In this document: in pieces, positions 1 through 9,933 of the stretch | Numbering within the stretch: the stretch's first letter is position 1 | Layout: each line of letters begins with the position of its first letter | Assembly: GCA_946803715.1 (NCBI GenBank) | Contig: CAMPET010000079.1 | Coordinates: forward strand, 47,381-69,921 | Direction: 5' to 3' | DNA length: 22,541 nucleotides | From: Beroe ovata | Taxonomy: Eukaryota; Ctenophora; Nuda; Beroida; Beroidae | Position numbers and translations under genes: made by a program | Notes under the pieces: generated by a model | Database searches by the model: none | What the model was told of the DNA's origin: nothing | The model's input: only the letters and a program-made list of their open reading frames with translations

Positions 1-12
1 CACACCCACTCA

Positions 13-62
<50 letters not shown>
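1..62. repeat. (CA)n microsatellite
   Basis: An almost uninterrupted CA dinucleotide run opens the window, beginning with a few CACT variants. It is a simple-sequence repeat with no coding content. Confidence 0.97.
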
Positions 63-65
<3 letters not shown>

Positions 66-562
66 TCACTCACAATCTGTGAGGGTTCCGTTACTTGCGG
101 GACAGGGTGTGAAGTGTAATTATGAGCGAAGGGTGATAAGGGACATATCACATTTCACCCCCTCCCACACTCAGTCTATGACGATACAGTGTGTTCTGTG
201 TGTCTTTGACATGATATCATACATATTTGTGTGCTCCACGCGGTCAATGTAAACTAGAGCTCTGCCTTTGTTTTGCTTTGTATCCCTATTCCCTGAATCG
301 TGTGTGTAGGATAAACTGAGCTTATATATAACCTACTACTACCGTTTCACTCTGTTTCATTGGAAATTGTGGCGGACGGCCGTGTAAAACCTGTCTTGAG
401 AAGGACCACCTTTTGCTATAGTGGTCTTGAGGAGTCTTTTGTAGAATTGGTCTTGAATTTGCAGTCGGGTATTCATGTGGACTACAGGAAATGCTTGGAG
501 AATATTATTATAGTAAGTTGGGAGATCACTAGGACATGTTGCAAAATATGCGATTCATTTTA

Positions 563-612
563 ACTACCCAATACTGAGAAAATACTGACTACCCAATACT
601 GAGAAAATACTG
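563..612. repeat. Perfect 25-bp tandem duplication
   Basis: Two identical adjacent copies of a 25-bp unit lie at 563-587 and 588-612, each beginning ACTACCCAATACTGAG. Perfect identity suggests a recent slippage event or an assembly duplication. Confidence 0.95.
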
Positions 613-744
613 ATTGATCCTTCTTATGATCCCCAAACACTTCACAGACATGCTGTTGAAATTAACTCACGCTACTGTAAGTAGTCCTTTTTATGAGACC
701 CTTATTATCTTAATCTCAAATATCCATGAAAAAGCGGTTAAGTT

Positions 745-815
745 GCATATCTCAAGCGTTAATTCTACAGATTCAAGTTGAATATCTCAAGCATAAATTC
801 TACAGATTCATGTTG
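745..815. repeat. Imperfect 35/36-bp tandem duplication
   Basis: Two adjacent copies at 745-780 and 781-815 share ATATCTCAAGC and then ATTCTACAGATTCA, with a few substitutions and a one-base length difference. It is older than the perfect duplication at 563-612. Confidence 0.9.
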
Positions 816-1129
816 TGTCTTTTCTCTCTACGACACTGCTATCATAATAACATCCGAAAGCAAATATTCTTTCGCATAATTTATCCATCAACTGAAATAA
901 AGACCGCATTATATGAATAAAGTTATCTTTGTGGCCGTGACATATTTGCATTAAAAGACTTATATTAAGTCTCCCGCCGTTTCTACTCTCTGCCGTTGCT
1001 TTGTCTTCCTGACTTCATAACGATGTATGTGTGTTGTGCAATATCTATCTCTAAAATCATTTTGAAATTTGCTCATTTATATGCGAATCAATTATGGAAT
1101 TATATGATTAATCCCTTCGAGATAGTAGA

Positions 1130-2057
1130 ATGAGAACTCAACTTATCGTCGGTTCCCTCCTCTTGTTGGAACTCCTTTTACAAGCTACAGGTATAATGTT
1201 TTCGAAATGACGTTGTCATTAGACTATCCAATAGAATCATTCTTCTTGCCTTGGTATTTTCAGCCTCATTATTTGGTGACTCAGCTATAATGCCCCTGTG
1301 ATATCTCCTAACTTAGGCACTGAGATATTCGGACGACGGAGACAGACAGGTGCAAGGAGAAGGGCAGGAGCGAGGCCAACTTATGGCGTCTCATACGGGC
1401 TATCAAACACAGGTTTATATGCACACGAGAAACTACGTACCATGACCTGCAGCAGCTGACTTCATGTTCTTCTTTACTTCATCATACTACACCTTTAGGT
1501 AGGTAGCTGTCTTTAACAGATACAGTCTGCACCTGATATGTTTCAGTTTGGTACATCATTATTGGCGTTGGTGCAGCATTCTTCGTAGCTCTTATCGGTA
1601 GCATCATTTACTACTTCCTGGTGATCAAGAAACGGGAGAAGAAGAGGAAGGAGGAGCTGAAATTCAAACCAATTGGGGCTGGCTATGATATGAGGTCAAA
1701 AGCGCAAAAAGATAAGGAGATGGAGGTATGTTGATCGCAAAGGTAGGGTTATATTATGCCATTGATATACGGCGTTGAAAGATAGCTCAGGTATTCAAAC
1801 TGAAATTAATACGTTATATTAATACAGAAAGATTCTTGTAGAATGATGTATAATAGTTGAATTTTTCAACTATTGAATCTGTCCCAGATACCTTGGTTGT
1901 GCCGACTTGTTTCTCATCTAGTTAGAAATAGCATGGATAAATCTAGCGTTGATTCATTCCCCTACTCCTCCTGCAGGAGTATCTAGCAAAGGTCCACATT
2001 CCTCAAGCAAAACCAGCTTACCGGGACTTTGAGACAATGGACGCAGACTATGACTAG
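1130..2057 (+). CDS. Small single-pass membrane protein, four exons (unknown family)
   Basis: The spliced model is join(1130-1190, 1317-1412, 1547-1725, 1977-2057), giving 138 residues. Every junction has GT and AG and the phases agree (1, 1, 0). Residues 1-21 form a signal peptide: MRTQ, then a leucine-rich core, then QATG. Residues 22-53 are a short ectodomain rich in arginine, with GRRRQ and ARRRAGAR, which resemble proprotein-convertase cleavage sites. Residues 55-79 are one hydrophobic helix. The tail begins with a KKREKKRKEE stop-transfer cluster, which predicts type I topology, and carries tyrosines at 99, 114, 127 and 137 (GYDM, EYLA, AYRD, ADYD), possible phosphorylation or adaptor sites. 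Exon 2 is symmetric (96 nt, phase 1-1), so skipping it would delete the arginine-rich ectodomain and keep the frame. The stop is followed ten bases later by AATAAA. I do not recognise the family. The exon structure is well supported; a function is not. Confidence 0.8.
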
Positions 2058-2066
2058 TACAGTGAG

Positions 2067-2072
2067 AATAAA
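2067..2072 (+). promoter_or_regulatory. AATAAA poly(A) signal
   Basis: A canonical AATAAA lies ten bases after the stop codon of the small membrane-protein gene. It fits a very short 3' UTR, although the actual cleavage site cannot be seen. Confidence 0.55.
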
Positions 2073-5000
2073 TCACTCCATTTTGCTGCAGTTGAGGAGG
2101 GAGAAAGATCTGTTGATGTTTGAAGATCAAAGCAAGGAGCTTGAAAACGTACTTCAATATGTTTATCAGAATCATACTAGAGCTATATAATGGACAGGTT
2201 TCAAGTCAAAAATGGGGCTCATTCACTTTGCAGTGTGCAATAATAATTGTTCCACACTCCACAGATGCTAGTAAGGTTATGGAAAGTCATCATTATTAGT
2301 CTCTCTGGATTGTAAAATCGGTAATATATTATGCACCCAGTTTAAGGAAATATAGGCCAACTGAAGCTACGGTCATTTACTGCTCCACCGACGCCCCCTT
2401 TTCGCCCCTACTACACTTATGACTGCAGTGAATGGCGAATGTGGTTTTGTTCCCATAGCGACCATATTCGAAAGATGTTTGCCTGCTGACTAAGACAGTC
2501 GTGAACAGCTTGCAACTCATGTATAATAGTTTGAACATGCAGGCTTCACGTTGTCGTGGGTTAACCATCATCATTTCGAGAGGAGAAGGCAAAGGCTATG
2601 ATTCTTTGCTTTTTATCATACCAAAGGCTCTTTCAACATTATCTTTGGGACAAATTATGGTTGCAACACCTCAATCATGTATGAGGATTGCATGTATTAG
2701 GATTGAGGTTATAAGCAACAAAAATATTTGAAATCATCAAATCGTGACCCTTGCATGTCTGTTCTCTGACCTCAATGCCTTATAATAGAACTAGATAGGT
2801 GCACAACCATTCAATGGGACATATCGAGAGTGATAGAACATACAAAGAGAAGGTGGATTCTGCAGGATGATCGATGAAGTTGAAGTTTAGTTCAACTTAG
2901 TCAGTAAAAAGTCATGGTAATGCTTAATTTCGGGAATCCATGATATGACATAGGTATGAGTGATCAGTGCCATTTATAGGTAGTATTTATCATTATGATG
3001 AAGTAATACATTTGTTCTCGATATAGTACCTACTGGATGAAGTAGAATGATTTTGATTATTCCACATGATGTATTGGCTATTGAAATGATAATGCCAACT
3101 CAACTGATTTGTGATCTATGATCACATTTTTATCTCAGCAACAAGAATTATATAATGAGAATTGGTTTCATTATTCTCTGACGGATAATTAGAAATATCT
3201 GCCAGATATATGAAAATATTTTGATTTATATATAACTGCAAGTCTATTGTGATTATACCTATATTTCTGAATGATCATCATTTATTCTGAATATCATCAT
3301 TTATTCCGAATATCCAGCGTTTGTATAATCTTACAATAGTTATAGTCAGTAGTCACTGTACCACATCTTACGCCTTAATAGTTCTTACCATTGTTTACAC
3401 CTGGGACAAAATCTGCAATGAGGAAAATATGAAACACTTACCCTTATTAAATACAAGAACAGTCTATGGCAGCGTAAAACTACCCGAGATAAGCACCAAA
3501 CATACAGATCGGTACCCTTACTAATGGAGGACAACATGTTCATTTAAAGTCGAACTTCCGGTCCTGATACATTCGCACAACAGATGCTGAGGTATTTCTC
3601 ATCTTTTTCAGCTCCATGGCTGTAAATTGACTGTTGGCTAGAGCCAACGTCACGACCTATATATTACAGCATGTCTACATCATGGTACCTTGATGATTGA
3701 CAATCAAGCGTTGTTTCCAATATCACCCAATTAGCTTTATGATGATTGAGTAGTCAGGTGACATATGTTTTCCTATGTCTTCTGGTACTATCATAGAGGT
3801 TAGACTTAGAGAAATTTCTTTCATCATAAATTTTAGAACAAAATAAATCGTATTTATGAATCACATGTTATCCACCATAAAGACACGAAAACATTATACC
3901 TGAACAGCGGCACAGCGTTATAGTGGAAGTACGGCTCCATAATTGTGCCCTTTCTTGTCGAGAAATTGATATGCTCGAAGTATCATGAAACAACAGCCAG
4001 AATCTCTGTGTTGCATCTGTTTGATGCAATTATCACCGGGAAATCCAATGTTGATGTGATATGATGCTTCACGATTCACAAAGTTGATGAAATTGAGTGA
4101 TCGACGTTGATTTTACCTGCAGTTGGTTAAATACTTTGTTGTACTACTCTGTTGTACGACTTAAGTCATTCGCCATTTTTGGTTTATGATTTTATTTATT
4201 TTTCAATTTTCCATTAATTTTATCATCAAATTAAACCATAGAAAGTTTCTTGACCCTGCCACATTCACTATAACACCCTCGAAATTGTACCTGACCGGCT
4301 AGCCCAGTACGTACCTACAACATCGGTATTTGTAGTTCTGGATTGAGGATCCCTTTGACCTTTTCCTCTAGGTCTAGCTATAATAACTCAGAAGGTGTGC
4401 TTACAGGTAGTATAATAGTACCTAGTGAGAATAAATGACGTACTGCTTCACATGTGACAGCACCTGCGCTGCTCTCAGATTGGTACTGCAGTACCACTTC
4501 TATTGATACCTACCTTCTTTATATGACCCCAAACACAGATTGCAGATAAGGACCACTCCATGTGTCTGAACCAGACGTGTAGCATGTGCCGAATTAAGCT
4601 AATGCAGAGTTAATATGACGACAGGAATACTCATATACTATTCCTCCGGCCTATGCTATGTTTACAACTGCTACTTGTGCTAATGAATGGGAAACATCAT
4701 TCTTGAATTTTAAGTGTAGTCAATTATGTTGATGAAGCATTTCTGTGGATCTTAGGTTAACATCTCAATTTACCTACTCCCTTTTCTCTTTCTAATCGCA
4801 CTTGTACACTTGTACAAAACTCTATTCACCATTTATGATGTTAGAATTCTCAGTGTGGCTTTGTGTTCTCCGAATAGCTTAAATATATTCCATTGCTTTC
4901 CCTCCATTACCTAGTTTTCACGAAAAGTTGGAGTTGCATTGAAATAGGTATATCCCATAACAATGTTAATGTTTTATAGAGTTTTCTCTGAGTCTCTCTG

Positions 5001-6255
5001 AAATAAAAGCGTTGAATCCAACGTAACCTTACTTGATAGCTATATTTCAGCTAACTAATTCTTTCCCATTCTTATTTCATCTCCTTTCATCACTGTATAA
5101 TAGAAGTAATTACCTATTTACCTATTCACTTCACTTTGCACTTCACATTTTGATGCTGTATTATTATATAGTGAGCACCTGGATACATCTTTTATTTTGG
5201 TCATTTTCTGCTGCTGATTGATTTATAATTGTCAACAGCCGTGTCTCTTGCTATCACTCATGCGTATATACTAGCAGTAGCATATAGCTGCTGCTACCTC
5301 TTTGATTTGGGAAGAGTAGTACAGGTCCTGCAGAATCTACCTAATCAAGTACATGGCTGTAAAGAGCTGGAAGGTCTTATTATAAGCTTAAGTTAAGTCC
5401 TATCAGATCACAGAACAGAAATCGACTCTTCAGTTCTCATCGAACTCGAAGTTTTCAATTTTGACTTCTTTTGCGGTTGGCAATGTAATGAATAATGATG
5501 TGATCGCTATTGTCATACTGAAACATTAAATAATCGGGTATCTCATGCAATATTTCCCAATTGACAGGAATCTTTGGTAACAGTACGGAATACCCAATCG
5601 GAATCTTTACAGCAGCACAATTACCGTTTGTCCTGTTTGAATTATCTCGTTTTATTGATATCAATTCACAGCTTAATCGCCACACTGCACCCCGAGCACT
5701 TATTTTGATTTTTGTATGCTCCAAACCAGAATTCATAGCAATTTTCCTACTCCATTATTTGATATAGGTGAAACAACTGCAGATAGTGATACATAATACA
5801 TATCAAGAAGAGTATAATGATCAGCTCATCAGCTCGCGAGGTGCGTTGTGCCGTACTGGAAACACTTTGAATAACATATTAAGCCGGGGGTAATTAGATG
5901 TTTGATTTATAATAGCTCTCTCATCAGACATCCTGACATGATTGATGAGAGACGATATGTCTCTGTCAACATGACATATTCATAGTGATTTGTTGTTTCC
6001 CTTTGTTTGTTGGGTTGAAGAGTCGTGAATTGACATGATCTTCTCCTAAATGTCGTATGGTATTTCCTGTTATGGTGATTGGTGATATTGAGTGTTATCC
6101 GAAGGGAAGGGAACAGCTGAATGATATTATATCTATCGAGTCGTCCGCGTCGACAGACAACTGAAACAATCATGAGCAATGAGGCCGAGGAGCATTGATT
6201 ATTCACGGTTACTCATATCAGTGTGACCTCCTGTGTCTGCACAAAGACACGGGCA
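2073..6255. other. AT-rich intergenic stretch without a supportable gene
   Basis: Only short open frames occur, and they lack start context, domains or splice partners. The longest are 93 codons at 5455-5736 (minus), overlapped by a 68-codon plus-strand frame, and 99 codons at 5907-6206 (minus). None matches a family I know. A small tandem repeat is listed at 3267-3316. Undetected short exons or regulatory elements remain possible. Confidence 0.6.
3267..3316. repeat. Short degenerate tandem repeat
   Basis: Two copies of about 19-20 bp (CTGAAT..ATCATCATTTATT) lie at 3267-3286 and 3287-3305, followed by a partial third copy starting CCGAATATCC. Confidence 0.8.
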
Positions 6256-6288
6256 AACACACACACACACGCACACACACACACACAN
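6256..6288. repeat. (CA)n microsatellite ending in an assembly N
   Basis: A CA run with one CG interruption ends at an N at 6288. The next base begins the first sulfotransferase repeat unit, so the array edge and the assembly break coincide. The real distance or sequence here may be misrepresented. Confidence 0.95.
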
Positions 6289-6654
6289 CCTATAACTTCC
6301 ATCAAGGAATTACTTTCCAAGTGTTTGTATTTCGTGAAGGAGGCCTTGGGCATAAATTACATATTTCGAAAGGCGTCGACTCAAAACAATGGATCAGCTG
6401 TGCGCGATGCTATATTGCTATATAACGCCCTTAACGTATACGTATAATACAGGTGAGAGGGTGAGTAATTTCTTACCAACAAAGAAAGAAAGGAAATAAG
6501 AGTGAAGCGGGAGGAATAGAGATGATGGCAGAAGAGAAAAGTAAATACAACACGGAAAGGGAGGGGGTAAAACTATAAAAGTGGAAACAGGGGACGACCA
6601 TAAACTTATAAAGCTATTTTGCTCGCACGGTTAACATTTCCTACAGATGCCGCG

Positions 6655-6672
6655 GGGGGCTTGCCAGCCCCC
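6655..6672. repeat. GC-rich hairpin, 7-bp stem with TGCC loop (unit A)
   Basis: GGGGGCT and AGCCCCC are perfect reverse complements around a TGCC loop, in otherwise AT-rich DNA. The hairpin lies about 310 bases past the sulfotransferase stop on the minus strand. It is identical in unit B at 8549-8566. A related stem with the complementary loop occurs inside the inserted element at 10341-10358. Confidence 0.8.
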
Positions 6673-6858
6673 TGATAGAAAAGACGCGAATATTATAGCG
6701 AGAAATAAACGACCAAGTAAAAACAGCTGAGAAAAGTGAATCAATCGATATTGTATCAACAAAATACTCATATAAGTCGGTTGAATTTTCCGTTTTCGGT
6801 CGATCCTTCATGGATGCTTGCACTCACGATTATATGATTCAGGCTGATTCTGAATCGT

Positions 6859-6891
6859 TTTATTTCCTCGTTGAACGACGCCCTTTTTATT
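6859..6891 (-). promoter_or_regulatory. Candidate poly(A) signals of sulfotransferase copy A
   Basis: On the minus strand AATAAA occurs at 6891-6886 and again at 6864-6859, roughly 95 and 120 bases past the stop. Unit B has the same pair at 8785-8780 and 8758-8753. Either could end the transcript. Confidence 0.5.
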
Positions 6892-6983
6892 TGAAGTCCA
6901 AGGCAATTCCCCCGAGACCCATTTTATCCACTATTTCTGCTTGAAGCTAACCACGGTACTACAACGCCAATTTTACACCATCA

Positions 6984-7832
6984 TCACGAGAGAATATCGT
7001 GCTCAGAGCCGATACATTGGCGACAAAACTTGTAGTACTCGATGTTTGAAACCATGTAGTCCCTGACAAAGGCCTTAGTTTCCTCATCTTTCCACAAACA
7101 TTCGTTTTCCAAATTCCGCGGCTTGTTCGTACTACGTTGAGTATAGAACGGTCGTATCCGTCTCGTCTGCATGCATCCTGTCTCACCCATGTAATCCAGG
7201 TACTTCTCTAGACCCTCCTCGAATGAGAAACATTTCAGATCGATATTGGAGTTACCATGTGTCGGAAATCTTTCATGTTCTATCATACATCTGCGAATAG
7301 TCTCAATCTGAGTTTGTCGAGGAGCTTGGCAGTCAAAGCTTCGTCCTTGATAATTACACTGAGAGTATAAATGATCGATGGGGTCACGGCAAGGGATATG
7401 TAATTCCATTTTTAAATTGAAATTCGAAAAAGTCTCTGATGTTGATATCCAATAATTGGAGAACTGTTCAGAGCTTATCCAATCACAATCATGAAAACCT
7501 ATCTTATCCATGTCTTTCTGCGAATGTGTTGATTTGAGAGCTTGGAATATGTCGATATCTCGGCGGGATCCAAAGTCCATTGCATTAACGGCATTATAAC
7601 TGTAGCCTTTATTCCCACATACTCTTTCATATCGCAGTGCCATCATTCCATTCAAGTTCGTTCCCCCCGTTTTAGCCATATGAACATGGCCATATATCAC
7701 GGGAGGGTGCCCGTCACTTGGGCACTGGTTTATACGGCTAACAGGATTGGATAGCCTCTCTCGATAATAGAATGAGAGGAGTGAAACTGAGATTATGAGA
7801 GAGATGACCAGCGCAGATATTTTGGCCTTCAT
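6984..7832 (-). CDS. Type II membrane sulfotransferase-like protein, copy A
   Basis: This uninterrupted frame encodes 282 residues. Residues 5-23 are a hydrophobic signal-anchor (ISALVISLIISVSLLSF), which predicts a Golgi-type membrane enzyme with a lumenal catalytic part. GHVHMAKTGGTNLNG at residues 48-62 has the shape of the sulfotransferase 5'-phosphosulfate-binding loop. CRDPIDHLYSQ has R149 and S157 eight residues apart, as in the 3'-phosphate-binding motif. There are many cysteines in the lumenal part. The expected reaction is transfer of sulfate from PAPS to a glycan or protein; the acceptor is unknown. I chose the ATG at 7832. The frame stays open upstream to 7898, but only with a GTG start, and an indel in copy B breaks that extension. 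It has no introns, unlike its neighbours, which may reflect a retrocopy origin. The family assignment rests on motifs only. Confidence 0.8.
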   Translation of the reverse strand: MKAKISALVISLIISVSLLSFYYRERLSNPVSRINQCPSDGHPPVIYGHVHMAKTGGTNLNGMMALRYERVCGNKGYSYNAVNAMDFGSRRDIDIFQALKSTHSQKDMDKIGFHDCDWISSEQFSNYWISTSETFSNFNLKMELHIPCRDPIDHLYSQCNYQGRSFDCQAPRQTQIETIRRCMIEHERFPTHGNSNIDLKCFSFEEGLEKYLDYMGETGCMQTRRIRPFYTQRSTNKPRNLENECLWKDEETKAFVRDYMVSNIEYYKFCRQCIGSEHDILS

Positions 7833-8548
7833 TGTCACAATTAGCGGCGTACAATGCCAACGTCTTTCTATAACGGCAGTTTTTGCTAGATAATTCACTA
7901 TTTGCAGGAACGAAAGCGGTGTGAAATCGAAACTCTGACTTCTTATCGTGATTCATATCACGTGCAGTACAGATACTTTTGCACTCTGCATGTAATTAAC
8001 ATGTTGATAGCGCAAGTGAGGGAAACTTCCATGGAAAAATCAGAAGCATCAATGAAATTAATATTTTGTGAGGGAAACTTTTATGGGGAGACAAAGCCAG
8101 CGCTAAAAATGTTTAACTGGGACTCCTTCACGATACACTAATATGAATTCCTAGATGCCTAAATGGTGTAAGGACAAGCTCTCCTATAACTTCCATCAAG
8201 GAATTACTTTCCAAGTGTTTGTATTTCGTGAAGGAGGCCTTGGGCATAAATTACATATTTCGAAAGGCGTCGACTCAAAACAATGGATCAGCTGTGCGCG
8301 ATGCTATATTGCTATATAACGCCCTTAACGTATACGTATAATACAGGTGAGAGGGTGAGTAATTTCTTACCAACAAAGAAAGAAAGGAAATAAGAGTGAA
8401 GCGGGAGGAATAGAGATGATGGCAGAAGAGAAAAGTAAATACAACACGGAAAGGGAGGGGGTAAAACTATAAAAGTGGAAACAGGGGACGACCATAAACT
8501 TATAAAGCTATTTTGCTCGCACGGTTAACATTTCCTACAGATGCCGCG

Positions 8549-8566
8549 GGGGGCTTGCCAGCCCCC
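8549..8566. repeat. GC-rich hairpin, 7-bp stem with TGCC loop (unit B)
   Basis: This is the exact counterpart of the hairpin at 6655-6672, in the 3' flank of sulfotransferase copy B. Confidence 0.8.
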
Positions 8567-8752
8567 TGATAGAAAAGACGCGAATATTATAGCGAGAAAT
8601 AAACGACCAAGTAAAAACAGGTGAGAAAAGTGAATCAATCGATATTGTATCAACAAAATACTCATATAAGTCGGTTGAATTTTCCGTTTTCGGTCGATCC
8701 TTCATGGATGCTTGCACTCACGATTATATGATTCAGGCTGATTCTGAATCGT

Positions 8753-8785
8753 TTTATTTCCTCGTTGAACGACGCCCTTTTTATT
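8753..8785 (-). promoter_or_regulatory. Candidate poly(A) signals of sulfotransferase copy B
   Basis: Two minus-strand AATAAA hexamers at 8785-8780 and 8758-8753 lie past the copy B stop, at the same spacing as in copy A. Confidence 0.5.
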
Positions 8786-8877
8786 TGAAGTCCAAGGCAA
8801 TTCCCCCGAGACCCATTTTATCCACTATTTCTGCTTGAAGCTAACCACGGTACTACAACGCCAATTTTACACCATCA

Positions 8878-9726
8878 TCACGAGAGAATATCGTGCTCAG
8901 AGCCGATACATTGGCGACAAAACTTGTAGTACTCGATGTTTGAAACCATGTAGTCCCTGACAAAGGCCTTAGTTTCCTCATCTTTCCACAAACATTCGTT
9001 TTCCAAATTCCGCGGCTTGTTCGTACTACGTTGAGTATAGAACGGTCGTATCCGTCTCGTCTGCATGCATCCTGTCTCACCCATGTAATCCAGGTACTTC
9101 TCTAGACCCTCCTCGAATGAGAAACATTTCAGATCGATATTGGAGTTACCATGTGTCGGAAATCTTTCATGTTTTATCATACATCTGCGAATAGTCTCAA
9201 TCTGAGTTTGTGGAGAAGCTTTGCAGTCAAAGCTTAGTCGTTGATGATTACACTGAGAGTACAAATGATCGATGGGGTCACGGCAAGGGATATGTAATTC
9301 CATTTTTAAATTGAAATTCGAAAAAGTCTTTGATTTTGATATCCAATATTTGGAGAACTGTTCAGAGCTTATCCAATCACAATCATGAAAACCTATCTTA
9401 TCTATGTCTTTCTGCGAATGTGTTGATTTGAGAGCTTGGAATATGTGGATATCTCGGCGGGATCCAAAGTCCATTGCATTCACGGCATTATAACTGTAGC
9501 CTTTATTCCCACATACTCTTTCATATCGCAGTGCCATCATTCCATTCAAGTTCGTTCCCCCCGTTTTAGCCATATGAACATGGCCATATATCACGGGAGG
9601 GTGCCCGTCACTTGGGCACTGGTTTATACGGCTAACAGGATTGGATAGCCTCTCTCGATAATAGAATGAGAGGAGTGAAACTGAGATTATGAGAGAGATG
9701 ACCAGCGCAGATATTTTGGCCTTCAT
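8878..9726 (-). CDS. Type II membrane sulfotransferase-like protein, copy B
   Basis: This is a second 282-residue protein in the same orientation as copy A, with the same signal-anchor (5-23), PAPS-loop-like HMAKTGGTNLNG (51-62) and R149...S157 motif. It differs from copy A by twelve substitutions: D94H, M108I, N126K, T131K, E133K, Y161H, G163R, R164L, Q169K, P171S, R172P and E185K. All lie between the PAPS loop and the C-terminal quarter, and six fall within 12 residues just after the 3'-phosphate motif. The net effect is about seven more positive charges, which could alter acceptor preference. The frame is intact, with no stop or frameshift. The ATG at 9726 is the start; the only in-frame extension is a GTG two codons upstream. 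The insertion at 9934 lies about 200 bases upstream of the start and could affect its promoter. Confidence 0.8.
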   Translation of the reverse strand: MKAKISALVISLIISVSLLSFYYRERLSNPVSRINQCPSDGHPPVIYGHVHMAKTGGTNLNGMMALRYERVCGNKGYSYNAVNAMDFGSRRDIHIFQALKSTHSQKDIDKIGFHDCDWISSEQFSKYWISKSKTFSNFNLKMELHIPCRDPIDHLYSQCNHQRLSFDCKASPQTQIETIRRCMIKHERFPTHGNSNIDLKCFSFEEGLEKYLDYMGETGCMQTRRIRPFYTQRSTNKPRNLENECLWKDEETKAFVRDYMVSNIEYYKFCRQCIGSEHDILS

Positions 9727-9924
9727 TGTCACAATTAGCGCCGTACAATGCCAACGTCTTCCTATAACGGCAGTTATTGTTAGAATTCACTATTTGCAGG
9801 AACGAAAGCGGTGTGAAAACGAAACTCTGACTTCTTATCGTGATTCATGTCACGTGCAATACATATACTTTTGCACTCTGCATGTAATTAACATGTTGAT
9901 AGCGCAAGTGAGGGAAACCTCCAT

Positions 9925-9933
9925 GGAAAAATC
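9925..9933. repeat. Left target-site duplication (9 bp)
   Basis: GGAAAAATC immediately precedes the inserted element and is repeated at 11121-11129. Unit A has it only once at the equivalent site (8031-8039). Confidence 0.85.

Larger units (their letters stand above)
63..1129. other. Non-genic stretch with short tandem repeats
   Basis: I see no supportable gene here. The frame at 315-563 is open on the plus strand, but it has no ATG, no recognisable motif and no convincing splice acceptor. Two AATAAA hexamers at 896-901 and 916-921 could be poly(A) signals of a gene entering from the left, but nothing else supports that. The two tandem repeats within the stretch are listed separately. Confidence 0.6.
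6289..8182. repeat. Tandem repeat unit A, 1,894 bp, carrying sulfotransferase copy A
   Basis: The sequence starting CCTATAACTTCCATC at 6289 recurs at 8183 and again at 11280. Units A and B are offset by exactly 1,894 bp through the coding region. By eye, 6289-7279 differs from unit B at one base (6727). The block 7280-7587 has 14 differences, 7588-7846 has none, and 7847-8040 has about nine substitutions plus a 2-bp indel. This patchwork is hard to explain by uniform drift since duplication. Confidence 0.95.

Noticed and set aside
360-563. 67-codon frame with two downstream AATAAA hexamers
   Set aside because: It could be a last exon of a gene entering from the left, but it has no ATG, no good acceptor and no recognisable residues.
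5455-5736. 93-codon minus-strand frame
   Set aside because: The protein looks unstructured, matches no family I know, and is overlapped by another frame of similar length. No splice partner was found.
6641-6823. 60-codon minus-strand frame conserved in both repeat units (also 8535-8717)
   Set aside because: It is open in both only because the units are almost identical. It lies in the likely 3' flank, its one difference changes an amino acid, and it has no motif.
7542-7754. 70-codon plus-strand frame opposite the sulfotransferase (also 9436-9648)
   Set aside because: It is antisense to the well-supported coding frame and has no features of its own.
7833-7898. N-terminal extension of sulfotransferase copy A to a GTG codon
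   Set aside because: GTG is not a usual start in animals, and a 2-bp indel in copy B disrupts the same stretch, so the ATG at 7832 is preferred.
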